64,000 nt of DNA. It comes from Phytophthora sp. 'mugwort'. Lineage: Eukaryota; Oomycota; Peronosporomycetes; Peronosporales; Peronosporaceae. The stretch lies in NCBI GenBank assembly GCA_033558025.1, contig JAUCEF010000005.1, positions 6,634,001-6,698,000 of the forward strand. Reading direction: 5' to 3'. The translations under genes were made by a program, and so were the position numbers. The notes under the pieces were generated by a model. The model was not told the origin of the DNA and made no database searches. It saw only the letters and a program-made list of their open reading frames with translations. Each line of letters starts with the position of its first letter. The first letter of the stretch is position 1. This document shows, one piece after another, positions 1 to 12,434 of the stretch.

Positions 1-78
1 ACGCTGTACTGTGATGCATGTAAAGCGCGGACGCCTGGTGCAGCTTGCCCTTGGCGAGGGCGCGTAAGGACATGCAGC

Positions 79-1721
79 ATGCTAAATGCGGCAAATGTCG
101 ACGAGCTGCACGCCCATCTTTCGCCACTTCACTCATCAGCGAAGCCAAAGCTGATTTCAGCGATGAAGGACGTGGCTCGCGACTGGGCCGCACAGGGCCT
201 TCGCCGCTGCGAGTGTGGTACGGGCTCATGCGCCGGTTCAACCTGGACGAAGCTTCCACGCCGCCACTGGCAACGGTGCAGCGCTTCGTCCACAACTACG
301 TGGTCGCCACGCTGGGGGCAGCGACCTGCTTAAGGCTCCGCCTCAAAATCCGAGATGCTGGCTACACCGGGCAGGAAGAGGAGTTGCGTTCACATTTTCG
401 TGGCGCAATGACGCCGAAGGGAGGCCCTTTGTCGGTAACCGTACCGATCAAGATCCGTTCGTCGTCGGCATGACCACGAAGATGCTACTGCGGAATGCCG
501 ACCGCGATCCAGCGTCTATTATCCTGCATATCGATGCTACCTACAAGCTCTCGCAGGTTGGATACCCAGTATTGGCGGTCAGCGTGTCATATAGAGCCCG
601 ACAATTCCACCCTGTTGCTGTTTTTGTTGTCTCACAAGAGACGCAGGAGCAGTACACAAAGATGCTCTCAGGTTTGCGCCGTCTATATCATCTGGTGGCT
701 GGCAAGGACCTGCTCGTGCCGTATGTCATAGGAGATGCCGATTTAGCGTAGTGGAATGCGCTGCAAAACGCCTTCGGCATCAACAGCACGTTTCGCTTTC
801 TAATGTGCTTTTTTCATGTTGCGGAAAACGTGTACGAAAAGATGCGCTGCTTGGAGGCAAACGTTGCTGCAATGGTATTGCGCCATCTACACGAGCTGCA
901 TTTTACGAGCAGCGAGCGTGAGTTCAACGAGAAGCTTACAGAGATGAAGGCAGAGTGGGGCAACTGGGCGCAGCTCGTTGAGTTTGTGGCGTACTTCGAG
1001 ACAGTATAGCTGAACAAGAGAGTATGGCGGTGGCAATGCTTCCACACGGCCAGTGGATATGCCACCACGAATAACCCGTACGAGACGTTCAAAGCGGCAA
1101 TCAAAGCGCGATGTCACTATGCGTCGGCGGCTGAAGGTGGGCGCACTGGTTGACCAGTTAATGGTCCTCTGTGGTGGTGAGAGTGTGCGTGCGAAGCCGT
1201 TTGCGACGGCGACCACTTCTTCGGACCTTCTCGCCAGGGGTGCTCGGGATCTGACTCGCGACGGACTTCTGTACGAGAAGGTGTTCCAGCGCGGAAGCAT
1301 AGCATCGCTCCTTGCCGACGCGCCGTCGCAGAGCACGACCAACTCCATCCGTGCCATGGCACTTCCTGCCACTCGCGTGTTTGATGTCCTGGAGCGCCGG
1401 TCACGCGAAAACCTCAACGTCACCGGGCACCTCAACTTCGAGACAGCCAGGGTGGAACGCATGGACATGCCACCTTGTGGATGGGAGGTGGATACCCAAG
1501 CTCGGTATTGCCCTTGCCGCTTCAACATGAAGCACGGTTCATGTGTCCATCTACTGTTTACCCTCGGCGCCGTTGGCAGTATCGATGCCACTGGCAGGGA
1601 GACGCTGTTCTACCGAGGAACCAACAAGCGCAAGCGGGGCAAGCAAGAACGCAGCCGGCAAGACGCCCGAGAGTCAATGGCCAAGCGCTACACATGGAAT
1701 GAACACCAGTCACTAAGGTGA
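79..1721 (+). pseudogene. Broken MULE transposase with SWIM zinc finger
   Basis: Remains of a Mutator-like (MULE) transposase spread over all three forward frames. The N-terminal part reads in frame 1 (from 79), passes to frame 3 (around 220-300) and then to frame 2 (around 420-1009). The first catalytic Asp is in HIDATYK (about 527-547), the second in the GDAD stretch just before an in-frame TAG at 749-751, and the Glu is probably in NNPYE (about 1072-1086). A second TAG lies at 1007-1009. The C-terminal part (1053-1721) contains a SWIM zinc finger, CPC followed by CVH, at about 1509-1550, which is the usual C-terminal DNA-binding module of this family. At least two stops and three frame changes make it inactive. 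No terminal inverted repeats were found; the left end may lie outside the window. The family call is secure; coding ability is excluded. Confidence 0.85.
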
Positions 1722-1749
1722 TATTGGAGATAACAACTGTCTCGTCTCA

Positions 1750-2616
1750 CTCTCGTTTTTTTATCCTCCTGGTCTTGTTCCTTCAGCAGCAGCAGCATGC
1801 CCCGGAAGAACGTGTAGGGACCCAGCCACTCGCACAGCTGCACCATGACGTGCAGCACGCCCAACCCCGCGAACAGCAGCTCGTGCGCCTCGAGGAAGGC
1901 CAAAGCAAAAAAAACGCATGGCGAACCAGGCGCGCTGCAGCGACTTGGCGACCGGCTCGGTGCGCGCGCGGGACAGTAGCTCCTAGACGTCGGGTTGCTA
2001 CAGGCTGCACTTGGCGGCGGCTTGGCCTCGGCGCTGCTGGTAGTGGAAGGGAGCGGGTACGGCGGCTGCGTCTGCGTCTGCGGGTGGTTCGCCAGCGCCA
2101 CGGATGACGAAACCCACTGCAACAGCAGGCCGCAGGGAAGCGACGCGCGCTCGGCATGATGTGCGAACACTTGTGGCGGCGACCCCGACAGCAGTGGCTG
2201 GCGCTCGGCACGCGCGACCGACGCCCTGGAGAGTCCAGCGCGTGCTTATCGATCTCCTGGTCCAGCACCGGCGTAGAGGATTCATGGGATCCTGCTCCAG
2301 CACGGTCTCCACGGGCTTCATGGACTCCTGGCCCATCACGGGCTCCTGGTCAGTAGGGCTCCTCCGGCATCCGGTCCGGCACGGGGGAAGGGGGCGGCTC
2401 CTTGGGCGTCTTGTCCGGCAGGGGCTTCACCGGCTTCATGAGATCCTGGTCCAGCACGAGATCCTCGTAGCCCAGCAGTGCTCCTCTGGCATCTGGCCCT
2501 GCACTGGGTCGCAGGCGCCTAATCCAGCAGGGACCCCACGGGCTCCGGTGCGGCCTTCCAAATGTGGTCTGTGAGAGAGAGGGGGGGGGGGCTTTCAAAG
2601 CGACTACCGGAAACAC
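1750..2616 (-). pseudogene. Broken host-like gene fragment: Pro-rich repeats plus hydrophobic segment
   Basis: Reverse-strand reading with protein-like composition but broken frames. The 5' part (about 2616-2240) encodes acidic/proline-rich near-repeats of the form QD-x-MKPV and QESMKPVETV, DQDLMKPVKP, EQDPMNPL. The 3' part (about 1990-1770) encodes a stretch with a conserved-looking hydrophobic core (residues such as FLEAHELLFAGLGVLHVM). An A8 run (T8 in the sense direction) at 1907-1914 separates two frames that would otherwise join (upstream EPVAKSLQRAWFAMRFF, downstream ALAFLEAHELL), so a one-base homopolymer slip is the simplest explanation for that break. I do not recognise the family. 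It may be a truncated host gene carried into the repeat island, or part of an unrecognised element. Confidence 0.4.
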
Positions 2617-2619
2617 TAC

Positions 2620-3690
2620 CAGGTAATCTTATTTCTTCGGCCACGACACGATCAGCGAGCGGACGAGACTGTCTGCACTCTATGTCTGCTCACTGTGCCA
2701 CAGACAGGTCCATGCCCTGTCTCGGTTAAGTGCTGGTCTCGCACATGCAGTGTTGCCCCACTCTATTCCTACCAGTGTTTTTGGCATTTCCTAGATGCAG
2801 CAGGGACGAAGGTAAATAAGCTGGTCAGAGTTCCGATTAAACGATCTTATCGACAATGAGGAGTCGTTTGAAGCCGAAAATATAATATAATATATTATAT
2901 TATATGGATATATATGGATATCTCATATCCTATAAAGTTAGCTACGAAATATTTCTTTAAAAGAAACATGAATGCTGTTGAAATATGCCCGGTACAAGGT
3001 ACAAATCAACCTAGGTTAGCTATTAATTCTATAACATCTTAAAGCTGTTAGGAATGGTCTTTACCGTGCAGTACAAAAACCAACTATGTAACCCCTCCAC
3101 AACTTCAAGCAACTTCACGTTGCGCCGATAACAAACACCTGTTAAAGATGGCTGCATTTCCATTTCGCATAATTGGTAAACGTATACGAGAAAGCCTAAA
3201 GCGACATTTCGCGTGCAAGTGGTGCCGCAATACATTTCATAGACGCTTTCTAATGGACTCGTTTTCGTCGCGGCTCGCAGTGCTTGCAGCTGCTGTAGAA
3301 AGTGGGGAGGTATGGACCTGTTTGGACCGGTTCGCCCGCCCGCTATCGTGGTCGACATGGCGCAAAACGGTACGGATGAGTGCCGTAGCAGGTAGAGGAT
3401 ACCTAACGAAATGGTCACTTCCAAAGTTTACCCTATCATCATCGCTAATCGGCAATGTGCCCAAAACGTCATACCGCTGCCCCGCGCGTAGCCGAAGGCT
3501 GTAGCGGGTCGCGATAGGGCCGACAGCCCGCTAGGCGAAAACGAAGATGTAAAGAAAGCAGAAGGACACGCAGTCCCAGCCATTTAATCTTTTCATGGGA
3601 CATTAGGACTGCCCGGAGGCTTCACAGGATCGGCAGGGGGAAGCAGCGGCCCAGCCAGCGCGTTCGGCTCATCATTCGGAAACGAATTGC
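2620..3690. other. No recognisable gene; AT-rich tract and short open frames
   Basis: A G run (about 2581-2590) precedes this stretch. Positions 2880-2910 are a TATA-type low-complexity tract. Between 3029 and 3504 both strands stay open for 100-130 codons, but neither translation shows a family I know and the frames overlap in antisense, so I make no gene call. Confidence 0.5.
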
Positions 3691-3706
3691 ACTACGTCGC
3701 CCAGTC

Positions 3707-4720
3707 ATGAACGCGCTACCGGAACAACTTTGTTCCCACGTTCGCGACCACGTTCGGGTTCCCACATTGCCACATTCCGAAGTTTTAGGCAAGATTTGTC
3801 GCCTGTCAAATATTTTGGAATGGGCACGCGAGCCTGGCCGAGAACATGTAGATGGCGCAGGCGCGCAAACGGACTACGTGTTACCCCGATGCTACCAGCC
3901 GCTAACTCCGCCGCAACATATACATCGACCTTGCGCGAAGCCGGACACCACTCGGGACCCGGTCTTCAACAACAAGGATATACACTTATGTATATGGAGC
4001 GGGTTCCAGTATTGGCCTTTGTTCTCAGATGCTGTTAGCGGGACGCGCATGCGCGTTCCAGTGACAGATGACGCTAAGGCCGACGTCCTGGGCCATCGCC
4101 TAACCGGCATGGCCGAGCGGTACTACCACATACTGGCGGAAATGGGAGGAACAGCCGACGCAGGAGCTCGCTATACATTGCCCCTCGCACACACTCGCCG
4201 CCAAGATCACGCCGGCGCAGAGCATGAAGATGCTCACGGCGTCGAGAGCGCGAAGAGAAGCTCGTCCTAGCACTGCCTGTGGTCCATGTGGGGTGAGTTG
4301 TTGCGGTCGACAGGACGACATTTGTATTACGCAGACCCGCCACGAGTGGGTTCATGCTCTCGCGGCTGACCTCCAGCTAACGGACTATCTGCGACAGCCG
4401 GACGAGTTGGTGCCCATCGCGCGGTCAACTTCGATTAAGTTGAGAAAAACTAAAATGGGTTGGGACGTGGGAACACAACGTCCCAACATGAACGACGCGA
4501 TATCCGCAAATGTTTTCAAGCCGTATGGAAAGTAGGCTACTTTGAGGGCGACATGCCCAGACAGCAACACGAGGACGGCGACGCGGATATCGGCTGGCAG
4601 TCGGACTGGGGCATTAAGCAAAGGATCTGGACGGGTCAAGGGAAAAGATGAGCCGCGGAAAGACTGCATCTGTAAGACCAGCGCTGTCGTTGCACGAGTT
4701 ACACGTATTTCTCCAATTAA
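3707..4720 (+). pseudogene. Decayed retrotransposon gag-like region with CCHC-knuckle remnant
   Basis: Fragments in changing frames resemble the gag region of oomycete LTR retrotransposons. Visible pieces are VPVTDDAKADVLGHRLTGM followed by AERYYH (about 4056-4125), a MKMLTA piece (about 4224), TDYLRQPDELVPIARSTS (about 4370-4435), and a decayed zinc knuckle around 4500-4570 (KCF...GYFEGDMP in one frame, ATCPDSN in the next; a normal CCHC knuckle would read CxxCxxxGHxxxxC). Similarity is by memory of such proteins, so Ty1/copia versus Ty3 assignment is open. No reverse transcriptase or LTR was seen nearby. Confidence 0.5.
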
Positions 4721-4740
4721 CAACTCGAAGCTCAAACGTA

Positions 4741-7700
4741 GCATTAATTATTAAAATAATAATAAAAGCTCGTCCACATAGAAAACTAAAATTGACATAT
4801 TTTTATTATTCCAATTTCCACCTAAACTTAAAAAGGTGTGTGTTTTAACTGGACGACTTTAATGTTCACCCATTGTTGAGCACAACAAATAGGGTATTTT
4901 TCGTTGCTGCCCCTACATTTCGGCTCTACCTAAGCGAGTGATACACACCTAATTTACAGAAGCGCTAGACCATTGGTCTGATAACTTGAAGAAGGCTTAA
5001 AATCTTCTATGTGAGCATCGAGGGAATTTAATTTGCGCTCCGCGTTGACCAAGGGTGGACTAATACAACGCTCTATGCGTTGGTAAATACGATGAAGGGT
5101 AGTAGTTCAAATTAGGTATATTGGCTGTATGTGCAGCTCCACCAACTTTTATTTTTGCTTAATAATTGATGTTATGTTGCACCCCAGAGGGCTGACACTC
5201 GAATATACGGAATCTTCTTTTGGATTTAATTCATATATCACGATTCGCGGTTAATGAGAAGTGCAACCCCACTTACATATACCTGGCGTATTAAAACCCT
5301 CGTTGGATATACAAATGCTACCGCGTGTGGTTACATGCAACGTGGACTCAAACGTAATCCCAACAACATAATGGTTGAAGAGCGCTATATATAAATGCTG
5401 TAAAACAGCGGACGCTATTTGAAATTTATAAAAGTTACAAATTAGATGTCACACGTCATGCGTACGGAGGAATGTGGACGCCATTTCATGAAATGGTGTT
5501 CACATTCAAATATGGCATGCTTTTAAAAGTATTTTTTTAAATATGTTGATATCGAGCTAAGCATATACAAGCTTTGACTGAACGTGGCTTTGACAATGCA
5601 CATTGCGGGTATAACGATAAGCACTTTTCTAATCATTCCCTCGTTGCAAGCACGTAAGCAAGCGAGTGGAAAATAAGCAATTTTCGCTCTATGTACAAAT
5701 CATGACGAAAACACGGCCGACACCAAAAGACGACTTCACAGCATACACATATATAGTATTAGTCCAAATCCAAATGTGTGCTTGTACTGAAATGATGGCT
5801 CCTTGCTTTCCTTGTGAATTTCCTCAAGCAACGCTCATTTCCAAATGGGAAAACGAGCATCGTATACGGTCAAAAAGAAGCAGAAGAGCACTGGACGTTG
5901 GGGGTATACAAGGCAGCTCAGTAGCTGTAGTTCGGTGGGAGACGCGTAGAAGGATCCCGAAGGCATCACTGCGTTTAAGGGGTCGGTTAAGTTCAAGTAT
6001 TTCAACGGGCAGGGGATGAAGGAGATGCTTCCTTTCTCCTCAACGTGGTGACCTATATGAAGGACTAGCGCCGCCAGGGCGCTGATACGTGTTGTTGCTA
6101 TGCTTATTTCTATGTTAATATCCAGTCTAACGGATTTTTGTGTGTGACCAGACAAGCGTCGTGGTCACACAAAAATTAGACACCACTTTGGCAGCGACTA
6201 GACGCTTACTATGAGGGTACAGTGCGTGTAAGAAGAACTAGCTAGCGGGAATAAAGCATTGTAGCGCCTTTGACAGCGGTTTATGCATCGGTACTTTTTG
6301 TTTTTATATCAGAATTCACACGTTATGAGTAGCTTATTATTTACGATTTTGTAGTCGTGGTATCTCTAGCCAGATAAGCCAGACACCCAAGAAGCTAAAT
6401 GATAACGTCTCCACAGAGACTCATGTCGAGTCCGCGCTGCAAGTCTGGTAAGCTTACGGCTTGTACAGCAACCATGCTATTTGCCACGTCGCCTAAACAG
6501 CAATTTAAAACGCGATGTTCCTGCGATACACATGGGTCAAGGTTGTGGGTCGAGCGAGCTCCCGAGCTCCTAAGTTGTCGGGTACAAGAAGCCTTGCCGA
6601 ATGACTGCTGTGTTTACTGATGGTAATATTTTTGTTTTTGTACTTTTTAATTGATTTATTAAAAATAATATGCGTTTCTATAAATGCTATTTTAAACAAA
6701 AGTGCTCCCCATTGTTTTCAGCATGCGCGACAAGCCTGGCGGTACGATTGAGAATAAGCAGCTTCATAACTTTTCGAGAGGACACTTTTACGCGGTTCAG
6801 AAGAAAGAGTGGACAGATCGCCGGCTCTACGCCACGGATCTCTTAAAACACGAAATGGAGGAGCCGTCTTTTTTTTATTGCTAGATATTTTTGATAGTTT
6901 TTTATGGGTCAGAAGGCAACAGGAAAATTGTTGGGGGGACATGCTCTTTTGTATGCCTGTTGTCCTCTAACAGCACGTCAATTTGTCAGCGGTTATATAT
7001 TGGGGTAATGGGCCCACTTCAGAATGCAATGCGTAGTGGCGCTCCCGTGCCTTGAAAAAGGACGACACTCCCATTCAGAAAAGACTGCGCGGGTTTTAAT
7101 AACCTACGCTGCAGGGAAGACTTAAAAACTTCGCCTGTGGTGAAGAGCTTTGAAAAAGCTAGTCCTCGTTTTCAGACTGTCATGGTGTAGTCAGAGGTAA
7201 CTTCAGATAGATTCCTCATTTCAGAAAAATCCGTTTTTTTTGTTTAGCTTCCATCTCGCTTTAGAACTTAAATAAACCCCATAACTATCTCATGATGCTG
7301 CATAATGTCAGACGTCGTTTTTTAGACGCCCGCGTAATCAGTGTTTCTGTGCCAGAGCTGCACTGTCACAGTCGTGCTTTTCCGTCTCTATATAATAGTT
7401 TGCCTCGTGATTTAGCTTATAGGGAGTAATGAGATCTTAAGTGAACCGGATCGTATTGCCGTATGGTGTAAATATTATCTATGTAGAGCACGAATTAATT
7501 TCAACTCAGGTTGCGGACATCGAGTCAATATTGAAGTGTGCTCCAATGCATTATCGTGATGTCCCCAGCGTCTCGTTTCGAAACATCTTTCCTGTTACTT
7601 TTTAACGTTCCAGCTGTACTAAATTTCGCTCCGCGCTTTCATTCCTTTGTCTGTAGCGTGGGAGCTTGCACTTCGGGCAACAATAAGTCCGTCGTCGGTC

Positions 7701-8897
7701 CACTTCAGCACAACAAATCTTCAAAATTCCGCCATGCCGTCGCGCCTATCCATATCGTGAACGTAGGGAGAACTATCATCTACGCGTTCTTGGAGCCTAT
7801 TGAAGTCTGAGTCGCTGCTTGCGAGACGTACTGTACAGCTGAGTCAGTCAAACCAAATTCCGCGATCCCATGTATGCTTCTTTATGTATTTGCCAATATC
7901 CCAAAAGCACCGCGTTGTAAAACAGACTACTCGATGCTGCACAACTACACAAAGGGTGCGTCGGCCATGGTCCTGCTAACAGAGTCGACGAGGCGTTTCG
8001 CCGTAATCTTTGACCCGCTCTTGAATTGCGGTAGAATACCCACAAATTGATTGTCCTCTTTATATGAACGCAACAGCGCGACTGTGGCCACCGTGCATCG
8101 GACTTCGCGGCTACCAGCCTAACCCCATATATTCAATGGGTACGTACATCAGAGGTTGCAAACGCAACTTCTGCCCACCCTCTGGTTGAGTTCCAATCGG
8201 ATACCCAAGCCCCATCTGACAGTCTACATACGGACAGTTCGGTTATCCGTACCCACCCATCCATGCTAAACTATAAAGCACCAAATCTCTTGTATGCCTG
8301 TTATAGCGGGACTCGAAGCTCAACTGCAGTTAAAATTTTATCGCCCTATTAATACAGGCATAATCGGGTTGCCCTCAACCACTGCCGCCGTATTCGAAAC
8401 CAATTAAGGTACCCACCCACACTCACCCATGAGGCACACGGGTGGGTAGGTAGGTTGCCCAACTTAGGGTGCTCATTTGCGAGCTCTGACGTACATGTCG
8501 CCTCGACTAAAATACAGCCTAGATGAATACCAATGTAGCCATACCGTACACTGGTCAGAAGGACATGAACCTGTGACTTCTCGATTAACGTGGGTAGTCT
8601 CGCAGAAATACTCGACTAAACTTTGATAGGTACCATTACGTCGTTTCGAGCGTGATATATGGATATGGGCATTGTTGCATCGCCTATGCAGGTCCCGATA
8701 TCGTAGCACGCACCACAAAAACGCAAGCATCGCAGCCTCACTGTCCACCGCATTTTCCGTCGAGAATGACCCTAGTTTATAGACCTCCTCAACTTCGACT
8801 TTATTCTGCTCAAATCGGGATTACCACTATTTTAATGAGATTATCTCGAAATTACATTTGCGCGTTAACCTATAATGCACATGATTCACATTATGCA
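4741..8897. other. AT-rich intergenic sequence without recognisable genes
   Basis: About 4.1 kb of AT-rich DNA with only short open frames (up to about 117 codons at 5666-6019) and no family-like translation on either strand. The only structure I could identify is a cluster of TACCCACCC/GGGTGGGTA motifs near 8174-8448, listed separately. Confidence 0.55.
8174..8448. repeat. Cluster of ACCCACCC / GGGTGGGT motifs with a 9-bp inverted pair
   Basis: CCCACCC occurs at 8174-8180, ACCCACCC at 8251-8258 and 8411-8418, and the reverse complement GGTGGGTA at 8441-8448. The last two form a 9-bp perfect inverted pair (TACCCACCC at 8410-8418 with GGGTGGGTA at 8440-8448). The same TACCCACCC starts the long palindrome at 12186. 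It could be the end of a dispersed repeat; no family is assigned. Confidence 0.4.
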
Positions 8898-9015
8898 CTA
8901 ATGCAGTTTTACCCCGCATTTCATAATTTGTTTAAAAAATTGGAAAACATTAGCGAATAGACAGTCACCCACAACTAGCATTTCAGTAGCCTGCCCTCCG
9001 CCATGTCCGGCCACA

Positions 9016-9450
9016 CTACGACGCATCCGACTGCGAGATATCTTCACGTTCGCAGTCGAGCTGGCCGCCTGCTGCGCCGAGGCTGCCGCCATTGCCTGGT
9101 GTCTGAAAGTGGGCCTTCGCCTCACGACATGTTGGGGTATCCTGAAAAAATGTTGGGTTTTCTCTTGAAAAGCTTAACCAACTTTCGGTAACCTTCTTAG
9201 GTTTTCGAAACCACTTCAGCGTGGCTACGAGACCCTTCACAGTCAGATGGAGAATGTGCGAACGGCAGCCGTGGAATAACACATGGGGGTGTTCTTTCTG
9301 CAACGACGACAATTGGCCGGTTGGTTGCCGTGTTGTACCATCTCCACGCCAGATATGCTGTCGTACGTAATCTTGGCCATCACGCACTTGATGTCGTATG
9401 CTAAGAACTCATCAGTTTGGACGTCGACCCGGCGTACATGTAGATAGACT
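9016..9450 (-). pseudogene. hAT transposase fragment
   Basis: Reverse-strand fragment whose translation contains EHPHVLFHGCRSHILHL (about 9300-9240), matching the block E-x-P-x-[IV]-x-x-x-GC-x-x-H-x-[LM]-[NH]-L that follows the second catalytic Asp in hAT-superfamily transposases. It continues with a K-rich helix. The upstream part shifts frame near 9380 (frame with DEFLAYDIKCVMAKITYDS), and the catalytic residues and C-terminal dimerisation domain are missing. It is an inactive relic. Confidence 0.6.
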
Positions 9451-9685
9451 CCAAAACGTACGCTTCAGCGGCACATATCAGGACGTTAATACGGGCATAT
9501 AAAGCCGGTATACTAAAAAGCCGCAACAGGCATAGGTACAACCGGGGCTCCATACAAAATGTAAAATTCTTTCAGCGAATCAGGTGCAAGAATGTTCATT
9601 TATTTAGCGACATTGAGCAAGAACAAAATCGAGTGCAGGCGTAAAATGCGCCGCCTGGCGAGCTAAAACTACTCGCACTTCCTCA

Positions 9686-11047
9686 ATGGCGCGAAAGCAG
9701 CGGCGCTGCACGATAAAGGAGAAGCGCGAAGGCGCGCTTCTCGCAGCAAAGTTGGAATTGGCGAAGCAGCGCGCCAGCCCCAGCGGCCACGCGGCACAAT
9801 TTTCGGGTGGTGGAAGCAGGCTGACCGTCTGCTCGCCTTTCGTGGCAATGGTCGATCAATATTACCGATGCTCAAAAGGCAGGGGCACCAGGAAATATTT
9901 CCTAGCGTGTCAGCCCTTGTGACGTTCATGAAGATGCACCCAGAGATGAGAAGGTATTTTGCAGTGATAACTAATAGGACCACTAGCACATATACTTATT
10001 TTGTTATACTTTATGCATTTAAGCCCTTTCAACGAATCTAATGATCAATTACATGTGGCTGCAGGAGCCGAAAATGGTGTGCGAGGTACATGGAGGAGCA
10101 CAAAAGCCCTGAACAGTCGTTTGAAAGAATGTGCCAGCATATCAGCAAGTGGTAAAATCATTTTTAGAGCTGAAAACTTCGTTTTATAAATTAGTTCTTG
10201 TTTTACTAGACATTTGCTTTGAGTAGCTATGGCTTTTCGCCGCAAAAAAAAACTTGAAGTCAAAATGCCGACTGCAGAGTTCTAGAGAAGCAAGCGTAGT
10301 TTTGGCTAAAGTTTGGAAAGACCACAGCACATGGAGCCATACATAGGTCTATAATGTCGACGAAACTGCAATCAATTTTGATATACCGTCGACTTGCTTT
10401 GTGCTCTCAAAGGACGCAAGGCTCCCGCTCGAATTGCCGAGATGACGAAGCACACCGGCAGAATGACAGCAGTGCTTACAATTTGCGGTGACGTTACGTA
10501 ATCGAAACTCATACTTTTCTTATTAATTACTTCGTTTGTGTTGTTACAGGTAATAAAAACTTTCGATTCTCTTCATCATTCACGGGAAGCTCGGTGGGGA
10601 CATCGAACGCCAGGAGTTGCCCCATTACCCGCCTGACCACTACTACACAGTGCAGGAGCATGCGTGGATGGACGCAGTTGGCTGGCGATTTTATGTAGAA
10701 ACTTTGTTTAAATGCGGAATTGACGGCTCCGCTGCCCTCCTTCTCGATAATTTTAACTCCCACGTTTCCGAGAAGGGTCAGCGGATCGTTGCCGCGGAGA
10801 CAAACGCTACGGTTCTCCCTTTTCCACCTTTTTACGACAACCGCTGGACGTCGTCATGATGGGGCCACTAAATGCGAAAATCCGTTCGAAGTTTCGCGGG
10901 ATTACCGGGGGTACTGTCAAAGAGAAGCGCCTCTGTGCAATTAAGTCTACTATTATGGCTTGGAGCGAACTAGCTGAGACAACCGTAATTTGCAGCTTGA
11001 AAAAACAAAACAATTTGCTTGCTAGGTATCCGGAGATAATGGTCTGA
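9686..11047 (+). pseudogene. Broken pogo-like (DDE_1) transposase
   Basis: Decayed Tc1/mariner-superfamily transposase of the pogo type. A helix-turn-helix-like N-terminus (KQRRCTIKEKREGALLAAKL) starts at 9686. The first catalytic block YNVDETAINFD lies at about 10350-10385. A new frame carries KHTGRMTAVLTICGDV (about 10450-10495). The second Asp block LLLDNFNSHVSEKGQRIV is at about 10738-10791 and the third Asp is in LDVVMMGPLNAKIRSKF (about 10845-10895), which needs a shift from the frame of the second block. The C-terminus runs to EKRLCAIKSTIMAW and AETTVI. Several frame breaks and stops make it inactive. Terminal repeats were not convincingly located. Confidence 0.82.
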
Positions 11048-12434
11048 TAAAAGCACTTTGTTTTAAACACCTAATGGAAAGTTTCAGTTTTCTTTACAAA
11101 CCGTAGTATAACCGTCCAATTAAACTCTGCCGGGTTTTATTGTCGGGTTCGACAGCGAGGTAGTTCACTATGGAGTATACTATTCGGTCATGCCGATTTT
11201 TTATGCCGTTGTCTGTAACGCCCTTCCGATTGATGTCCGTCAGCCGTCGGTAGTTAGAGTACAAGCCTTTCCCGTTTCCGCATGCATCATCTTCAAAAGA
11301 AACACTCAAAACGCGCGATCAGCAGAGGCGTTGTCGGCAGGTACCAAGTCGGCACCACAACTGCTGGGATCAACAGCGCAAAGGCCGTCACATCAGCCGT
11401 GTGCTCAACCTTCTGAAAAGTCATCCCAGTGGACCAAACTACATAGCAAACCGCAACAGGAACTCGCATATCTTGCCGTCGCTGAGGCTCTAGGAAAGCA
11501 GGACGTGATTGGCTGGGTCTTGAGACGCTTGGTGCACCTCTGGCGCAGATGGTGACGAACATGCTCGACGTGGGTTTCACCCATGTGGTGGATGTTTTTC
11601 TCACACTTCTGACATAGCGCGATATCATCAGCAACAATCCCTTCTTTCTATGCCGAACCGTTACGGCGACCACGTGATATTGCCGGCTGGAGTGCCACCA
11701 GGCTCAGCCCATCTGAGGTAGCAATCAGTCAACATCGGGTCCGACCGAACGATCCCGGAGCATATTGGGTGTCTGAACGACTAGAACGACTGAACAGGAA
11801 GCCTGCTGGGGTCATTGATGATCATTGCGGGGTAGGGGGCCGACGGACTGACAGAGTGAGGGTAGACTTGACCTGCTTCGTTCAGATGATATCGGAGAAT
11901 GAACATACGTCAAGCTTGTGTGAGCAGTTGCTTGCTGCTCGGATTTGGAGCCCTCTCGATGACCAACTAGTAGAGATGGAGCAATTTACATTTGCAATAA
12001 CAAACTCTAGTGTCACCAAGACCGAGCCGAGGTTATTAACCGGCTTAGAGAGACAATTAGGGACGAAATCTTCGAGCCTCGGTTGTTCGTCTAACGGGCT
12101 ACGGATGATGGCAAGACAGCAGTGGAATCGGTACACCGTGCCATTTTTTATACTGCGTTTTTTGGCAAATGACGTCATTTGCCAATACCCACCCAAAGCC
12201 CTGGGGTTATATAACCCTGCGGCAGGCCCCCAGGGCTTTGGGTGGGTCCCCGCTTTTCTTTTTGCTCATTACTGTAGCCGTCAAGGGCGACAGTAAAACA
12301 AATACATATTTTCTTTTTTTAACTTTCATCTCGAAATTTCACCGTTGAGTCAGCTTCATAACTTCGTCCTTTCAAATCGAAATATCACAATAAGGTACCA
12401 AAATCTCGCTATCGTGACAGTTTGATTCAAGACG
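11048..12434. other. Intergenic sequence; no gene recognised except an inverted repeat
   Basis: Open frames of 100-175 codons exist on both strands (for example 11769-12296 forward) but they overlap each other, lack family-like motifs and one runs through the long palindrome at 12187-12247. The last 100 bases are the presumed promoter and 5' leader of the LIN9-like gene. Confidence 0.5.
12187..12247. repeat. Perfect 20-bp inverted repeat with 21-bp spacer
   Basis: ACCCACCCAAAGCCCTGGGG at 12187-12206 is perfectly reverse-complementary to 12228-12247; the spacer is 12207-12227. It would form a strong GC-rich hairpin about 190 bp upstream of the LIN9-like start codon. It has no T-rich tail and this is a eukaryotic genome, so it is not a bacterial terminator. 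Confidence 0.9.

Noticed and set aside
12187..12247. Rho-independent terminator
   Set aside because: Hairpin has no T-tail and the genome is eukaryotic.
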